Assembly (NCBI RefSeq): GCF_024391045.1
Contig: NZ_JANFCZ010000016.1
Span: 29,341-93,340 of the forward strand
Origin: Pseudarthrobacter sulfonivorans
Lineage (GTDB): Bacteria; Actinomycetota; Actinomycetes; Actinomycetales; Micrococcaceae
DNA: 64,000 nt
Direction: 5' to 3'
In this document: positions 8,478 to 16,626 of the stretch, piece after piece
Layout of the letters: the number at the start of each line of letters is the position of its first letter
How positions within the stretch are numbered: position 1 is the first letter of the stretch
Translations under genes and position numbers: made by a program
Notes under the pieces: generated by a model
Databases searched by the model: none
Seen by the model: only the letters and a program-made list of their open reading frames with translations
What the model was told of the DNA's origin: nothing

Positions 8478-9800
8478 GTGGTTCTTTTCTCATTGGTGGC
8501 TACACACGCCGACATCGATCTAGAGACCGTCGCTCAACTGAGCAACGGTGCTTCAGAGATCGCTACGTCCGCTCTCTCCGGATCGCCGGCAGTGACGGGC
8601 GCCGTTGTGCTGGCCACTTGCAACCGCTACGAAATCTACGGCGAAGCCCCCCATGTTGACGACGTCGAGGCGGCCCGCGCGGCCCTGGTTTCCGAGATCA
8701 GCGGACTGAGCGGGCTCAACGAGCAGCTTGTATCCCGTGCCTTCAGTACGCGCACCGGACCGGAAGTCAGCCAGCACCTTTTCGCCGTGAGTTCCGGACT
8801 CGACTCCGCCGTGGTGGGTGAACGCGAAATTGCCGGACAGGTCCGCCGGGCCCTGATCAACGCCCAGCACGAGGGCACTGCCAGTGCCGGCCTGGTCCGC
8901 CTGTTCCAGGCCGCGTCCAAGACGGCCAAGGAGGTTGGCGCCCAGACCGCACTCGGATCGCGTGGCCTGTCCATCGTCTCGGTGGCTCTGGACCTTGCCA
9001 CTGATCTGTCCGAGAATCCCGACTGGTCCGGCAAGAAAGTTGTCCTGTTCGGCACCGGCGCCTACGCAGGCGCCACCATGGCGCTGCTGCGCGACCGCGG
9101 CTGCACGGACATCTCGGTCTTCTCCTCGTCAGGCCGCGCTGAAGCCTTCGTCGCCAGCCGCGGCGGAACCGCGCTGGACGCCGAAACCCTCTCGCCCGCG
9201 GTGGCCGCGGCCGACGTAATGATTGGCTGCAGCGGTTCAGACACCCGCGTTGAAGCCGATGAACTTGCCCAGGTCCGCGCTGGATCCCCCCAGCCGCTGA
9301 TTGCCATCGACCTGGCCCTGACGCATGACTTTGACCCCGAAGTGGGCCAGCTCGACGGCGTTGAGCTGCTGACGCTGGAATCCGTTCGACTGGCGGCCCC
9401 GCAGGAACAGGCAGAGTCCCTGGCCCAGGCCAGTGGCATCGTCTCCGGAGCCGCGCAGGCTTTTGAGCAGGAGCGGGAAGCCCGCTCTGTGGACTCCGCC
9501 ATCGTTGCGCTGCGCCGCCACACCATGAGTGTCCTGGACGCCGAGATGGAGCGTGTCCGTGCCCGGCACGGCTGCACCGCTGCCGCCGAGGAAGTGGAGT
9601 TCGCGCTCCGCCGGATGGTCAAGCAGCTCCTGCACGTGCCCACGGTCCGCGCTCGCGAGCTCGCAGCAAACGGCCAGCAGGACGACTACGTTTCGGCGCT
9701 CGAAACGCTTTACGGAATCACCGTGGAGCAGCCCGCCGCTGCCCCGCAGGCTGAATGCCCCGTCCCCGCCGCCGGGCGCCGCGGAACCGCAACCGCCTGA
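8478..9800 (+). CDS. hemA: Glutamyl-tRNA reductase
   Basis: Reduces glutamyl-tRNA(Glu) with NADPH to glutamate-1-semialdehyde, the first committed step of C5-pathway tetrapyrrole synthesis. I choose GTG 8478 ([16 protein letters not shown]), 440 residues. The frame is open far upstream, but a TATGAT -10 box lies only 9 nt before this GTG. The catalytic cysteine is C48 in [11 protein letters not shown]. The central NADP-binding domain includes [17 protein letters not shown], and the C-terminal dimerisation helix follows. It is transcribed divergently from hemE, the reverse of the other haem genes here, giving the entry enzyme its own promoter. Length is normal. Confidence 0.96.
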   Translation: MVLFSLVATHADIDLETVAQLSNGASEIATSALSGSPAVTGAVVLATCNRYEIYGEAPHVDDVEAARAALVSEISGLSGLNEQLVSRAFSTRTGPEVSQHLFAVSSGLDSAVVGEREIAGQVRRALINAQHEGTASAGLVRLFQAASKTAKEVGAQTALGSRGLSIVSVALDLATDLSENPDWSGKKVVLFGTGAYAGATMALLRDRGCTDISVFSSSGRAEAFVASRGGTALDAETLSPAVAAADVMIGCSGSDTRVEADELAQVRAGSPQPLIAIDLALTHDFDPEVGQLDGVELLTLESVRLAAPQEQAESLAQASGIVSGAAQAFEQEREARSVDSAIVALRRHTMSVLDAEMERVRARHGCTAAAEEVEFALRRMVKQLLHVPTVRARELAANGQQDDYVSALETLYGITVEQPAAAPQAECPVPAAGRRGTATA

Positions 9801-9828
9801 CCTCCTCCGGCGCCGGGCCACTCCCCGG

Positions 9829-9887
9829 TTGCTCTATCACTTCTGGCTCTCAACCGTGCCTTTTGACGACCAAAAGTGATAGAGCAA
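9829..9887. repeat. Large intergenic inverted repeat between convergent hemA and moeZ
   Basis: Arms 9829-9846 and 9870-9887 are 18 bp with one mismatch (TTGCTCTATCACTTcTGG against its complement). A second nested inverted repeat, CTTTTG/CAAAAG, lies around 9860-9876. It could terminate both converging genes, but its length, lack of a T-tract and resemblance to 48063-48113 suggest a dispersed repeat family. Confidence 0.8.
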
Positions 9888-9892
9888 AGGTG

Positions 9893-11092
9893 TCAGTAGA
9901 CCGGCTTCTGGGGCTCCACGTCGCGCACCCAGGCCAGGATCCCGCCGTCGAGATGGCTGACGCGCTCATACCCGGCCTTCCGCACGGCCTCGAGGACGTT
10001 CGCTGACCGGGTCCCCGCCTTGCAGTGGAACACAATGTCCTTGTCCTGCGGCAGGTCCGCCCAGGCTTCGCCGGCCAGAATCCTGCCCTGCGGAATCAGC
10101 ACCGAGCCGTCGATGCTGACGATGTCGTGCTCGCCGGTCTCACGGACGTCCACCAGTTCAAAGTCCTTCAGGCCGGCCTTGCGCGACGCGAGCATTGTGG
10201 CCAGCTGCGTCGCCGTGACCGTGTGCTCCGTGTCCGGGGAGACGGCGGGAGTGATACCGCAGAAGGCCTCATAGTCGGTCAGTTCCGTGATGGGCGCCGT
10301 GGCCGGGTCCCTGGACACGCGGATCTCGCGCCAGCTGCCGCCGAGCGCATCGAAGAGTGCCACCCTGCCCAGGAGGGAACGCCCGACGCCGGTGATCAGC
10401 TTGACTGCCTCCGTCACCATGAGTGAGCCCACCGCAGCGCAGAGCATGCCAAAGACACCGCCCTCGCCGCAGGACGGAACGGAGCCGGCCGGCGGGGCTT
10501 CGGGGTACAGATCACGGTAGGTGGGGCCGTGCTTTTCCCAAAAGACGCTCACCTGGCCGTCGAAACGGAAGATCGACCCCCAGACGTACGGTTTGCCCAG
10601 GATGGCGGCGGCGTCGTTGACCAGATAGCGGGTAGCGAAGTTGTCCGCCCCGTCGAGGATCAGGTCGTAGTCCGCGAACAGATCCAATGCGTTGGACGCG
10701 TCGAGCCTGACGTTATGCAGCCGGACGTCCACCAGCGGGTTCAGCGCCGTGATGGCGTCCCGGGCGGATTCGATCTTCGGGCGGCCGACATCGGCCACGC
10801 CGTGGATAACCTGACGTTGCAGGTTGCTCAGGTCAACGGCGTCGTCGTCGATAATTCCCAAGGTCCCCACCCCGGCGGCCGCCAGGTAAAGCAGGGCCGG
10901 TGAGCCCAGGCCGCCGGCGCCGATGACCAGCACCTTGGCGTTTTTCAGCCGCCGCTGCCCCACCGTACCGATTTCCGGAATGATGAGGTGCCGCGAGTAG
11001 CGCTCAACTTCGGCCGGTGTGAGCTCGGCGGCGGGCTCTACAAGGGGCTTAAGCGAGACGGGGGAATCATTTACGGTCAAAGTCGAAGCCAT
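9893..11092 (-). CDS. moeZ: MoeZ-type adenylyltransferase/sulfurtransferase (ThiF/MoeB domain plus rhodanese)
   Basis: Activates the C-terminal Gly-Gly of ubiquitin-like sulfur carriers by adenylation, then loads sulfur via its rhodanese domain. The 399-residue protein has an E1-like N-terminal domain with RYSRHLIIPEIG, the nucleotide-binding VLVIGAGGLGSPALLYLAAAG and DDDAVDLSNLQRQ, plus a candidate E1 cysteine in GSVPSCGEGGVFG. The C-terminal rhodanese domain carries the persulfide cysteine C357 in VFHCKAGTRSAN. I do not see the paired CxxC zinc motifs of classical MoeB/ThiF, as in mycobacterial MoeZ. Substrates are probably MoaD, CysO-like or ThiS carriers. thiS lies 4 kb away without its own thiF. 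TACATT 5 nt before the ATG suggests a near-leaderless transcript. Confidence 0.92.
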   Translation of the reverse strand: MASTLTVNDSPVSLKPLVEPAAELTPAEVERYSRHLIIPEIGTVGQRRLKNAKVLVIGAGGLGSPALLYLAAAGVGTLGIIDDDAVDLSNLQRQVIHGVADVGRPKIESARDAITALNPLVDVRLHNVRLDASNALDLFADYDLILDGADNFATRYLVNDAAAILGKPYVWGSIFRFDGQVSVFWEKHGPTYRDLYPEAPPAGSVPSCGEGGVFGMLCAAVGSLMVTEAVKLITGVGRSLLGRVALFDALGGSWREIRVSRDPATAPITELTDYEAFCGITPAVSPDTEHTVTATQLATMLASRKAGLKDFELVDVRETGEHDIVSIDGSVLIPQGRILAGEAWADLPQDKDIVFHCKAGTRSANVLEAVRKAGYERVSHLDGGILAWVRDVEPQKPVY

Positions 11093-11097
11093 ACTTC

Positions 11098-11103
11098 AAT
11101 GTA
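11098..11103 (-). promoter_or_regulatory. Candidate -10 of moeZ
   Basis: Minus-strand TACATT is 5 nt upstream of the moeZ ATG at 11092 and no ribosome-binding site is seen, consistent with leaderless transcription. Confidence 0.45.
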
Positions 11104-11178
11104 GGCCCCGAGATACCGCCCGGTCATATTACCGCGCAGTATTGTGTATATAACGGCAAGTGAAAGTAGGGCAATACT

Positions 11179-11844
11179 GTGGCGCATGAAACACGGGCTG
11201 ACCGGGCGTCCGACGCGGAACCGCCCGCACCTCAACGCAGCGGGGGCCAGCGGTCCGGACGGCTGCCACGGGACGAACGGCGCGCGCAGCTTCTGGCGGC
11301 TGCCCATGAGGTGTTTGTTGCCAACGGGTACCACGGTGCCGCCATGGACGAGATCGCCGAGACGGCCCATGTGAGCAAACCCGTGCTTTACCAGCATTTC
11401 CCGTCCAAACGCGAGCTTTACCTTGCCCTGCTGGACAGCCACCTGACGTCCCTGACCGAGCTGATGCTGGGCGCCCTGAATTCGACGTCGGACAATGACG
11501 AACGGGTCCAGGCCGTAATGCGTGCGTACTTCCGCTACATCGCCAGCGAAGACCAGGCCCACCGGTTGGTCTTCGAATCTGACCTCATCAACGATCCCGA
11601 TGTCAGTTCCAGGCTGGAAACCTTCAATAAGACCTTTGCCGACGCCGTTGCCCACGTCATTGCCGAGGACACCAAGCTTCCACATCTGGAGGCGCAGCTG
11701 CTGGGACGCGGGCTGGCCGGGATGGCGCAGGTCAGCGCACGTTACTGGCTGGAAACGGACGGGAACCTGGACCTCGACGTTGCCAGCGACCTCATTTACC
11801 GTTTAGCTTGGCGCGGAATCTCGCGCTTTCCCAAAGAGTCCTAG
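11179..11844 (+). CDS. TetR-family transcriptional regulator
   Basis: A 221-residue protein with a ~27-residue polar N-terminal tail and then a TetR DNA-binding domain: RRAQLLAAAHEVFVANGYHGAAMDEIAETAHVSKPVLYQHFPSKREL, a textbook helix-turn-helix ending in YQHFPSK. The C-terminal ligand domain has no diagnostic match I can name. Start is GTG 11179 with an AGTAGG-like ribosome-binding site. It is divergent from moeZ and followed 50 bp later by DUF3107. The trio moeZ-TetR-DUF3107 is, from memory, syntenic in mycobacteria (Rv3206c-Rv3208-Rv3208A), which supports orthology but does not reveal the regulon. A TATATA/TATAAC stretch near 11147-11154 could be its -10. Confidence 0.9.
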   Translation: MAHETRADRASDAEPPAPQRSGGQRSGRLPRDERRAQLLAAAHEVFVANGYHGAAMDEIAETAHVSKPVLYQHFPSKRELYLALLDSHLTSLTELMLGALNSTSDNDERVQAVMRAYFRYIASEDQAHRLVFESDLINDPDVSSRLETFNKTFADAVAHVIAEDTKLPHLEAQLLGRGLAGMAQVSARYWLETDGNLDLDVASDLIYRLAWRGISRFPKES

Positions 11845-11894
11845 ACTACAAATAGAGAACCTGAACAAACGTTGATTGGCTGGGAGGCCCCCTT

Positions 11895-12119
11895 TTGGAA
11901 ATTAAAATCGGCATTCAGAACATTGGCCGCGAAATCGTACTGGAATCGGCTGAGGATGCTGACGCCGTAGCCACGATCGTTGAAGAAGCCATCACCAAGG
12001 GCACCGAACTGCGGCTCAAGGATGACAAGGGACGCATCATCATTGTTCCCGGCAACGCCTTGGGCTACGTGGAAATCGGTGCCGAAGAAGCCCGCAAGGT
12101 TGGTTTCGGCCAGTTCTAA
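11895..12119 (+). CDS. DUF3107 small conserved protein
   Basis: A 74-residue actinobacterial protein of unknown function. I recognise the DUF3107 pattern: MEIKIGIQNIGREIVLES, a central acidic helix, DDKGRIIIVPGNALGYVEIG and a KVGFG-type C-terminus. The start is TTG 11895, set by the GGGAGG ribosome-binding site at 11882-11887 with 7-nt spacing; no in-frame ATG or GTG gives a full-length family member. It follows the TetR gene on the same strand, the order also found in mycobacteria. Product is soluble and compact with no catalytic motif evident. Confidence 0.88.
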   Translation: MEIKIGIQNIGREIVLESAEDADAVATIVEEAITKGTELRLKDDKGRIIIVPGNALGYVEIGAEEARKVGFGQF

Positions 12120-12140
12120 GCCCGGAGCTGTAAGACACAA

Positions 12141-12176
12141 GCAGGGGCCCACCGCCAACTGGCGGTGGCCCTCTGC
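12141..12176 (+). terminator. Hairpin between DUF3107 and the membrane-protein gene
   Basis: CCACCGCC (12149-12156) and GGCGGTGG (12161-12168) form an 8-bp stem extendable through flanking G/C runs. There is no strong T-tract, so it may attenuate rather than stop transcription into the gene at 12194. Confidence 0.5.
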
Positions 12177-12193
12177 ATTCCAAGGGAGATTCC

Positions 12194-12496
12194 ATGCTTT
12201 CGCTGACCATCGTTGTCCTGGTCACCGCCGCTGCAGGCTTTATTGTCTGGGCAAATGACAGGCGCCATACCAGGTACGGCATGGTGCTGCCCGCCGGTGT
12301 AGCCGTCGCGGTGGGTGCGCTCAGCTGGATCATTGCCATGACGGCAGGCTTTGGCTACCTGCCCGGCCTGACCTGGATCCCCTGGATCCTCCCAATGGTC
12401 CTGGGCACGGCGGCAGCCATCGGCGCCGTCATCTACCTGGGCCGGGTCCGCGAACGCCACGACGTCCAGCGGCTCACCCAGGCCCTGAAGCTGTAG
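12194..12496 (+). CDS. Small three-helix membrane protein, function unknown
   Basis: A 100-residue product with hydrophobic segments at about residues 2-19, 29-50 and 60-84, separated by the basic NDRRHTRYG loop and ending in a cytoplasmic RERHDVQRLTQALKL tail. A ribosome-binding site (AAGGGAG) precedes ATG 12194. No catalytic motif or named family is recognised; similar short proteins are common in Arthrobacter. It lies 3' of DUF3107 beyond a hairpin and converges with the pterin-dehydratase gene. Confidence 0.75.
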   Translation: MLSLTIVVLVTAAAGFIVWANDRRHTRYGMVLPAGVAVAVGALSWIIAMTAGFGYLPGLTWIPWILPMVLGTAAAIGAVIYLGRVRERHDVQRLTQALKL

Positions 12497-12531
12497 CCCG
12501 CCGGGCACCAGCCCTCACGGTACCGGCCCAG

Positions 12532-13209
12532 TCATTGTCCGGACGCTGCCTCAGGCCGGTGGCCCGCCTCGGTGCAGATGCACAGCCGGTTTCCCTGCGC
12601 GTCCGTGACCACCACCCAGTCGGGCGCATGGTCATGGTTCATCAAGGCCCCTGTTGCAGTAACTTTCGCGAGGGCGGCCTCCGATTCGGCAAGGCTCCAG
12701 TGGACGTCAACGTGCAGTCTGCTGCTGTTGGGTGTCGCTGTTTCCTGGAACCAGATGCCCGGTCCGCGGCCGTAGGGATCCACCAGGTCACCGCCCGGGC
12801 CTTCCTTATAGCCCAGCGCCACCCGCCACACCTCCGCGATTGCCGCCGGGTCCGCCGTATCAATGCCCACCTCCACTGTCCTGAACAGGCCAGGCTGGGC
12901 AGTCGCCCCAACCTCGGCCGCCGCTGCGGTTGCCGCAGCGGCAGCCGCGGTGTCCCGCTCAGTGACCTCTCCGCCCGCATCGTGGGAGGTGTAGCGAATG
13001 AACACCCGGTTGTATCGCCAGTCGAGGTCTGGATGGTGGTTCTGTTCTTCCGCAAAACGCCCGACGGCGGCAATCAGCTCAAGCGCCGCGGCCGCCGTCG
13101 GCGTTTTGTAGACGGTGACAAGCCCGCCCGGCCGGTACCGCCAGTCCGGCAGCACGGCCAGGGCGGCGTCGAGCTGTTCGCGGGTAAGGACATCTTGCGT
13201 GCCGGCCAC
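12532..13209 (-). CDS. Pterin-4a-carbinolamine dehydratase fused to a VOC/glyoxalase-like domain
   Basis: The 225-residue protein has two domains. Residues ~5-88 match 4a-hydroxytetrahydrobiopterin dehydratase (PhhB/DCoH): FAEEQNHHPDLDWRYNRV supplies the active-site H58-H59-P60, with W64 and H76 nearby. An alanine-rich linker (residues ~87-103) leads to a vicinal-oxygen-chelate-like domain (residues ~108-215; FRTVEVGIDTADPAAIAEVW, RLHVDVHWSL, NRLCICTE). The dehydratase would recycle oxidised pterin cofactor; the VOC half may bind a metal or small ligand. No aromatic amino-acid hydroxylase is nearby. Start GTG 13209. It trails thiG by 57 bp on the same strand and may be read from the thi operon. 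Confidence 0.88.
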   Translation of the reverse strand: MAGTQDVLTREQLDAALAVLPDWRYRPGGLVTVYKTPTAAAALELIAAVGRFAEEQNHHPDLDWRYNRVFIRYTSHDAGGEVTERDTAAAAAATAAAAEVGATAQPGLFRTVEVGIDTADPAAIAEVWRVALGYKEGPGGDLVDPYGRGPGIWFQETATPNSSRLHVDVHWSLAESEAALAKVTATGALMNHDHAPDWVVVTDAQGNRLCICTEAGHRPEAASGQ

Positions 13210-13266
13210 AGCGGACTCCTCGGTTTGTTCCCTGAGCAGTCGTGGCGGCCGGCAGCTGGTACCGGC

Positions 13267-14130
<864 letters not shown>

Positions 14131-14367
14131 TCAGCCTCCCTGCACTGCTGTGACGAGTTCAATGGTGTCGCCATCGGCGAGCGCCGTGGCGAACCACTGG
14201 CTGCGCGGTACAACTTCCGAGTTGCGGGCGACGGCGACACCGAGTTTCTGCCCGTCGGCGGCCTGGCCGTTGGCGGCGAGGGGACGACCGGTGATTTGGA
14301 CCACCAGGGTGGTGATGGACGCGTCGCCGGGCACGGCATGTGGCGAGCCATTAAGGGTGATGTTCAT
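14131..14367 (-). CDS. thiS: Sulfur carrier protein ThiS
   Basis: A 78-residue ubiquitin-like protein ending in Gly-Gly (IELVTAVQGG), the site where the thiocarboxylate for thiazole synthesis is built. The N-terminus MNITLNGSPHAV is typical, and the PRSQWFATALADGD stretch occupies the usual position before the beta strand leading to the tail. Start ATG 14367 has a strong AGGAAGG ribosome-binding site and overlaps the thiO stop by 4 bp. No dedicated thiF is in the operon, so another E1 enzyme (MoeZ at 9893-11092 is a candidate) must adenylate it. Confidence 0.93.
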   Translation of the reverse strand: MNITLNGSPHAVPGDASITTLVVQITGRPLAANGQAADGQKLGVAVARNSEVVPRSQWFATALADGDTIELVTAVQGG

Positions 14368-15680
14368 GCTGTTTCCTTCCTGAAGTGAAACGTGGCTTGA
14401 GGCTGGCCGGAAAACCTGTCCGGATTGAGGGCCTGCCACCGCGGGTCTTCCCGGCCGTCCAGCAGGTCGCGGCAGATGGCTGCCGCTGCCGGGGCCAGCA
14501 GCACGCCGTGGCGGTAGAAACCGGTGGCAATGATCAGCCCCGAAATGTGTCCCGGCCCCGGACCCGGGACGCGGCCCAGCAACGGTGCGTTGTCCGGCGT
14601 GGCGGGACGGGCCCTCGCGGTGCATTCGAGGAGCTCCAGCTCGGCAACGGCCGGCACGAGGACCTGGGCGTCACGCAGCAACTGGTACACGCCGCCCGCC
14701 GAGACGGCAGCGGTTGCGTCCCCCCTTGCGGGCAGGTCGTCTTCGCGCTGGGTTGCGCCGATCACCACCGTGCCGTCCTGCCGGGGGACGATGTAGACCG
14801 GCACGCCGCGGACCAGGCCCCGTACGGTGGACGTCAGCAACGGGCGCAAGTGCCGGGGAACGTTGAGGCGCAGGATGTCGCCGTAGACGGGCCTCAAGGG
14901 CAGCCGCATCCGGTCCGGCAGGCTCCCCAGGGCCGCGGCCTGGAGGCCGTTGGCCACGATGGTCTCCCCCGCCAGGATGGTGCAGCCGCCGGCCAGTTCA
15001 ACCCCGCTGACCCGGTCATTCTCCCAGCGAAGTGCGGTGGCGCAATCCTCAACGGCGAACCCGTCACGGGCGCCGGTCACGGCGGTCCCGGTGCCCGGTT
15101 GGTGGATGGCGAGGACGTGACGCAAGGCTGCTACCAGCCTGCGGGGGTCCACCTGGTGGTCCGCCGGAATGTCCAGGGCACAGGAGATGGCCGGGCTCAG
15201 CATCGGTTCCCTGGCTCTCGCTTCCCGGACCGTCAGCGGCTCCACGACCAGGCCGTTTGCCTGCTGCACGGCCCGCAGGTCCATCAGCGCGCGGCGGTCC
15301 GCTGCGTCGGCACCCACGGCGAGGGTCGGCGTCGTCAGGTAGCCAAAATCCCCTGCTCCGGCTTGGTCGAGGCCGGCCGCGAATGCGGGCCAAAGGTGAG
15401 AGGACTCGAGCATCAGCTCCAGGAGGTCTTCCTCCTGGTAGTGCAGCTCGCTGACGGGGGCGAGCATGCCGGCGGCCGCCCAGCTGGCCCCCGAACCCGG
15501 TTTGTCGTCGATCACTGCCACGGAGCGGCCGGAGCGCCGCGCTTCCCAGGCGATGCAGTGGCCGACGACGCCGCCACCGATCACCGCAACGTCGGCGTGC
15601 AGGACGGTGGGGCTGTTCATTTCGCTGCCCGCGGCAGTCGCAGGTGTGCTGGCGGACGCGCCGCCGGATGGAGGGACCAT
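14364..15680 (-). CDS. thiO: Glycine oxidase ThiO
   Basis: FAD-dependent oxidase that converts glycine to iminoglycine (dehydroglycine) for ThiG, the aerobic alternative to ThiH. The 438-residue protein has VAVIGGGVVGHCIAWEARRSG near residue 30, a GASWAAAGMLAPVSE segment characteristic of ThiO/DadA oxidases, and the C-terminal LIIATGFYRHGVLLAP FAD-contact motif. ATG 15680 is preceded by a GGAAGGAA ribosome-binding site that abuts the TPP riboswitch core; Met21 (MNSPTV) is a possible alternative. It is the first gene of thiO-thiS-thiG. Confidence 0.93.
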   Translation of the reverse strand: MVPPSGGASASTPATAAGSEMNSPTVLHADVAVIGGGVVGHCIAWEARRSGRSVAVIDDKPGSGASWAAAGMLAPVSELHYQEEDLLELMLESSHLWPAFAAGLDQAGAGDFGYLTTPTLAVGADAADRRALMDLRAVQQANGLVVEPLTVREARAREPMLSPAISCALDIPADHQVDPRRLVAALRHVLAIHQPGTGTAVTGARDGFAVEDCATALRWENDRVSGVELAGGCTILAGETIVANGLQAAALGSLPDRMRLPLRPVYGDILRLNVPRHLRPLLTSTVRGLVRGVPVYIVPRQDGTVVIGATQREDDLPARGDATAAVSAGGVYQLLRDAQVLVPAVAELELLECTARARPATPDNAPLLGRVPGPGPGHISGLIIATGFYRHGVLLAPAAAAICRDLLDGREDPRWQALNPDRFSGQPQATFHFRKETA

Positions 15681-15682
15681 GT

Positions 15683-15790
15683 GTTTCCTTCCCTACGCCG
15701 GTACTAGCCGGATCAGGTCAAGCGGTCGGCTCTGACGCCCTCTCAGCCCGGCCGCTTTGTGACGGCTGCAACGGGCTCCCGCAGTACTCG
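15683..15790 (-). ncRNA. TPP (thi-box) riboswitch
   Basis: On the minus strand the conserved thi-box elements occur in order: GGGAGCCCG, CTGAGAGGG (complement of 15738-15746), ACCTGATCCGGCTAGTACCGG and GCGTAGGGA. The 3' conserved GCGTAGGGAAGG runs straight into the thiO ribosome-binding site GGAAGGAA, 7 nt from the ATG. This layout fits ligand-dependent masking of translation initiation. It should switch off thiO-thiS-thiG when thiamin pyrophosphate is plentiful. Confidence 0.95.
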
Positions 15791-15806
15791 CCCAGTTTAG
15801 GGGAAC

Positions 15807-15812
15807 TATGGT
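15807..15812 (+). promoter_or_regulatory. Candidate -10 of thiE
   Basis: TATGGT is 7 nt (GGTTTCC) before ATG 15820. It contains the upstream ATG at 15808, which therefore would not be in the mRNA. thiE thus appears leaderless and not controlled by the divergent riboswitch. Confidence 0.5.
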
Positions 15813-15819
15813 GGTTTCC

Positions 15820-16563
15820 ATGAACGTGTCTTCCAGCCCCAGCATCCTCCCCAGCCCCACCGCCCAAGAGCCCGCCGGCGGCCTGCCCCGAAACGCCAGG
15901 CTGTACCTGTGCACTGATGCACGCCGCGACCGCGGGGACTTTGCTGAGTTTGTGGATGCGGCGTTTGCCGGCGGCGTGGACATCATCCAACTCCGTGACA
16001 AGGACATCGAGGCCGCCGAAGAGCTGGAGCTGCTGACTGTCCTGCAGGCGGCCGCCGCCCGCCACGGACGGCTGTGGGCCGTCAACGACCGGGCTGACAT
16101 TGCCATGCTGTCCGGTGCGCCGGTCTTCCACATCGGCCAGAAGGACCTGCCCGTGGCCTCCGCCCGCACGCTGCTGGGCGCCGGCGCCGTGGTGGGGCTT
16201 TCCACCCACACCGCCGAACAGGTGGAAGGAGCCATCCGGTTGTCGTCCCCGGTAACCGCCGACGGCGGCCTCGACTATTTCTGTGTGGGACCGGTGTGGG
16301 CCACCCCCACCAAACCGGGCCGGGCCGCCGTCGGCCTTGACCTCGTGCGGTATGCAGCGGATGCCGTTGCTGCCGCCCCCGGCGCCGATGCCCAAAGCGC
16401 CGTGCCCTGGTTTGCCATCGGCGGGATCGACCTGGACAACGTCGAGCAGGTGGTGGCGGCGGGTGCCAGCCGGATTGTTGTGGTGCGGGCCATCACGGAA
16501 GCCGCCGATCCCGCCGCAGCGGCCCAGGCCCTCCTGGCCGCCTTGGATGCCGGCGCGGCCTAG
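15820..16563 (+). CDS. thiE: Thiamin-phosphate synthase
   Basis: Couples HMP pyrophosphate with thiazole phosphate to give thiamin phosphate. The protein is a TIM barrel with [65 protein letters not shown] and [11 protein letters not shown], all in the usual order. I choose ATG 15820 ([10 protein letters not shown], 247 residues) rather than ATG 15808, because the latter lies within the predicted -10 hexamer. The ~25 N-terminal residues are low complexity. It diverges from the riboswitch-thiO operon with the regulatory region between them. Confidence 0.94.
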   Translation: MNVSSSPSILPSPTAQEPAGGLPRNARLYLCTDARRDRGDFAEFVDAAFAGGVDIIQLRDKDIEAAEELELLTVLQAAAARHGRLWAVNDRADIAMLSGAPVFHIGQKDLPVASARTLLGAGAVVGLSTHTAEQVEGAIRLSSPVTADGGLDYFCVGPVWATPTKPGRAAVGLDLVRYAADAVAAAPGADAQSAVPWFAIGGIDLDNVEQVVAAGASRIVVVRAITEAADPAAAAQALLAALDAGAA

Positions 16564-16613
16564 GAATCCGGCCCGCGGCGGGGCGGGGCGTGCGCGATCC
16601 CGGGGAATCGGGC

Positions 16614-16619
16614 TAACCT
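16614..16619 (+). promoter_or_regulatory. Candidate -10 of the RNB ribonuclease gene
   Basis: TAACCT is 7 nt (GACTTTT) before the GTG start at 16627, with no ribosome-binding site, fitting leaderless transcription. Confidence 0.5.
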
Positions 16620-16626
16620 GACTTTT

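Noticed and set aside
15808..15819. ATG 15808 as thiE start
   Set aside because: It lies inside the TATGGT -10 candidate; ATG 15820 is correctly spaced for a leaderless start.
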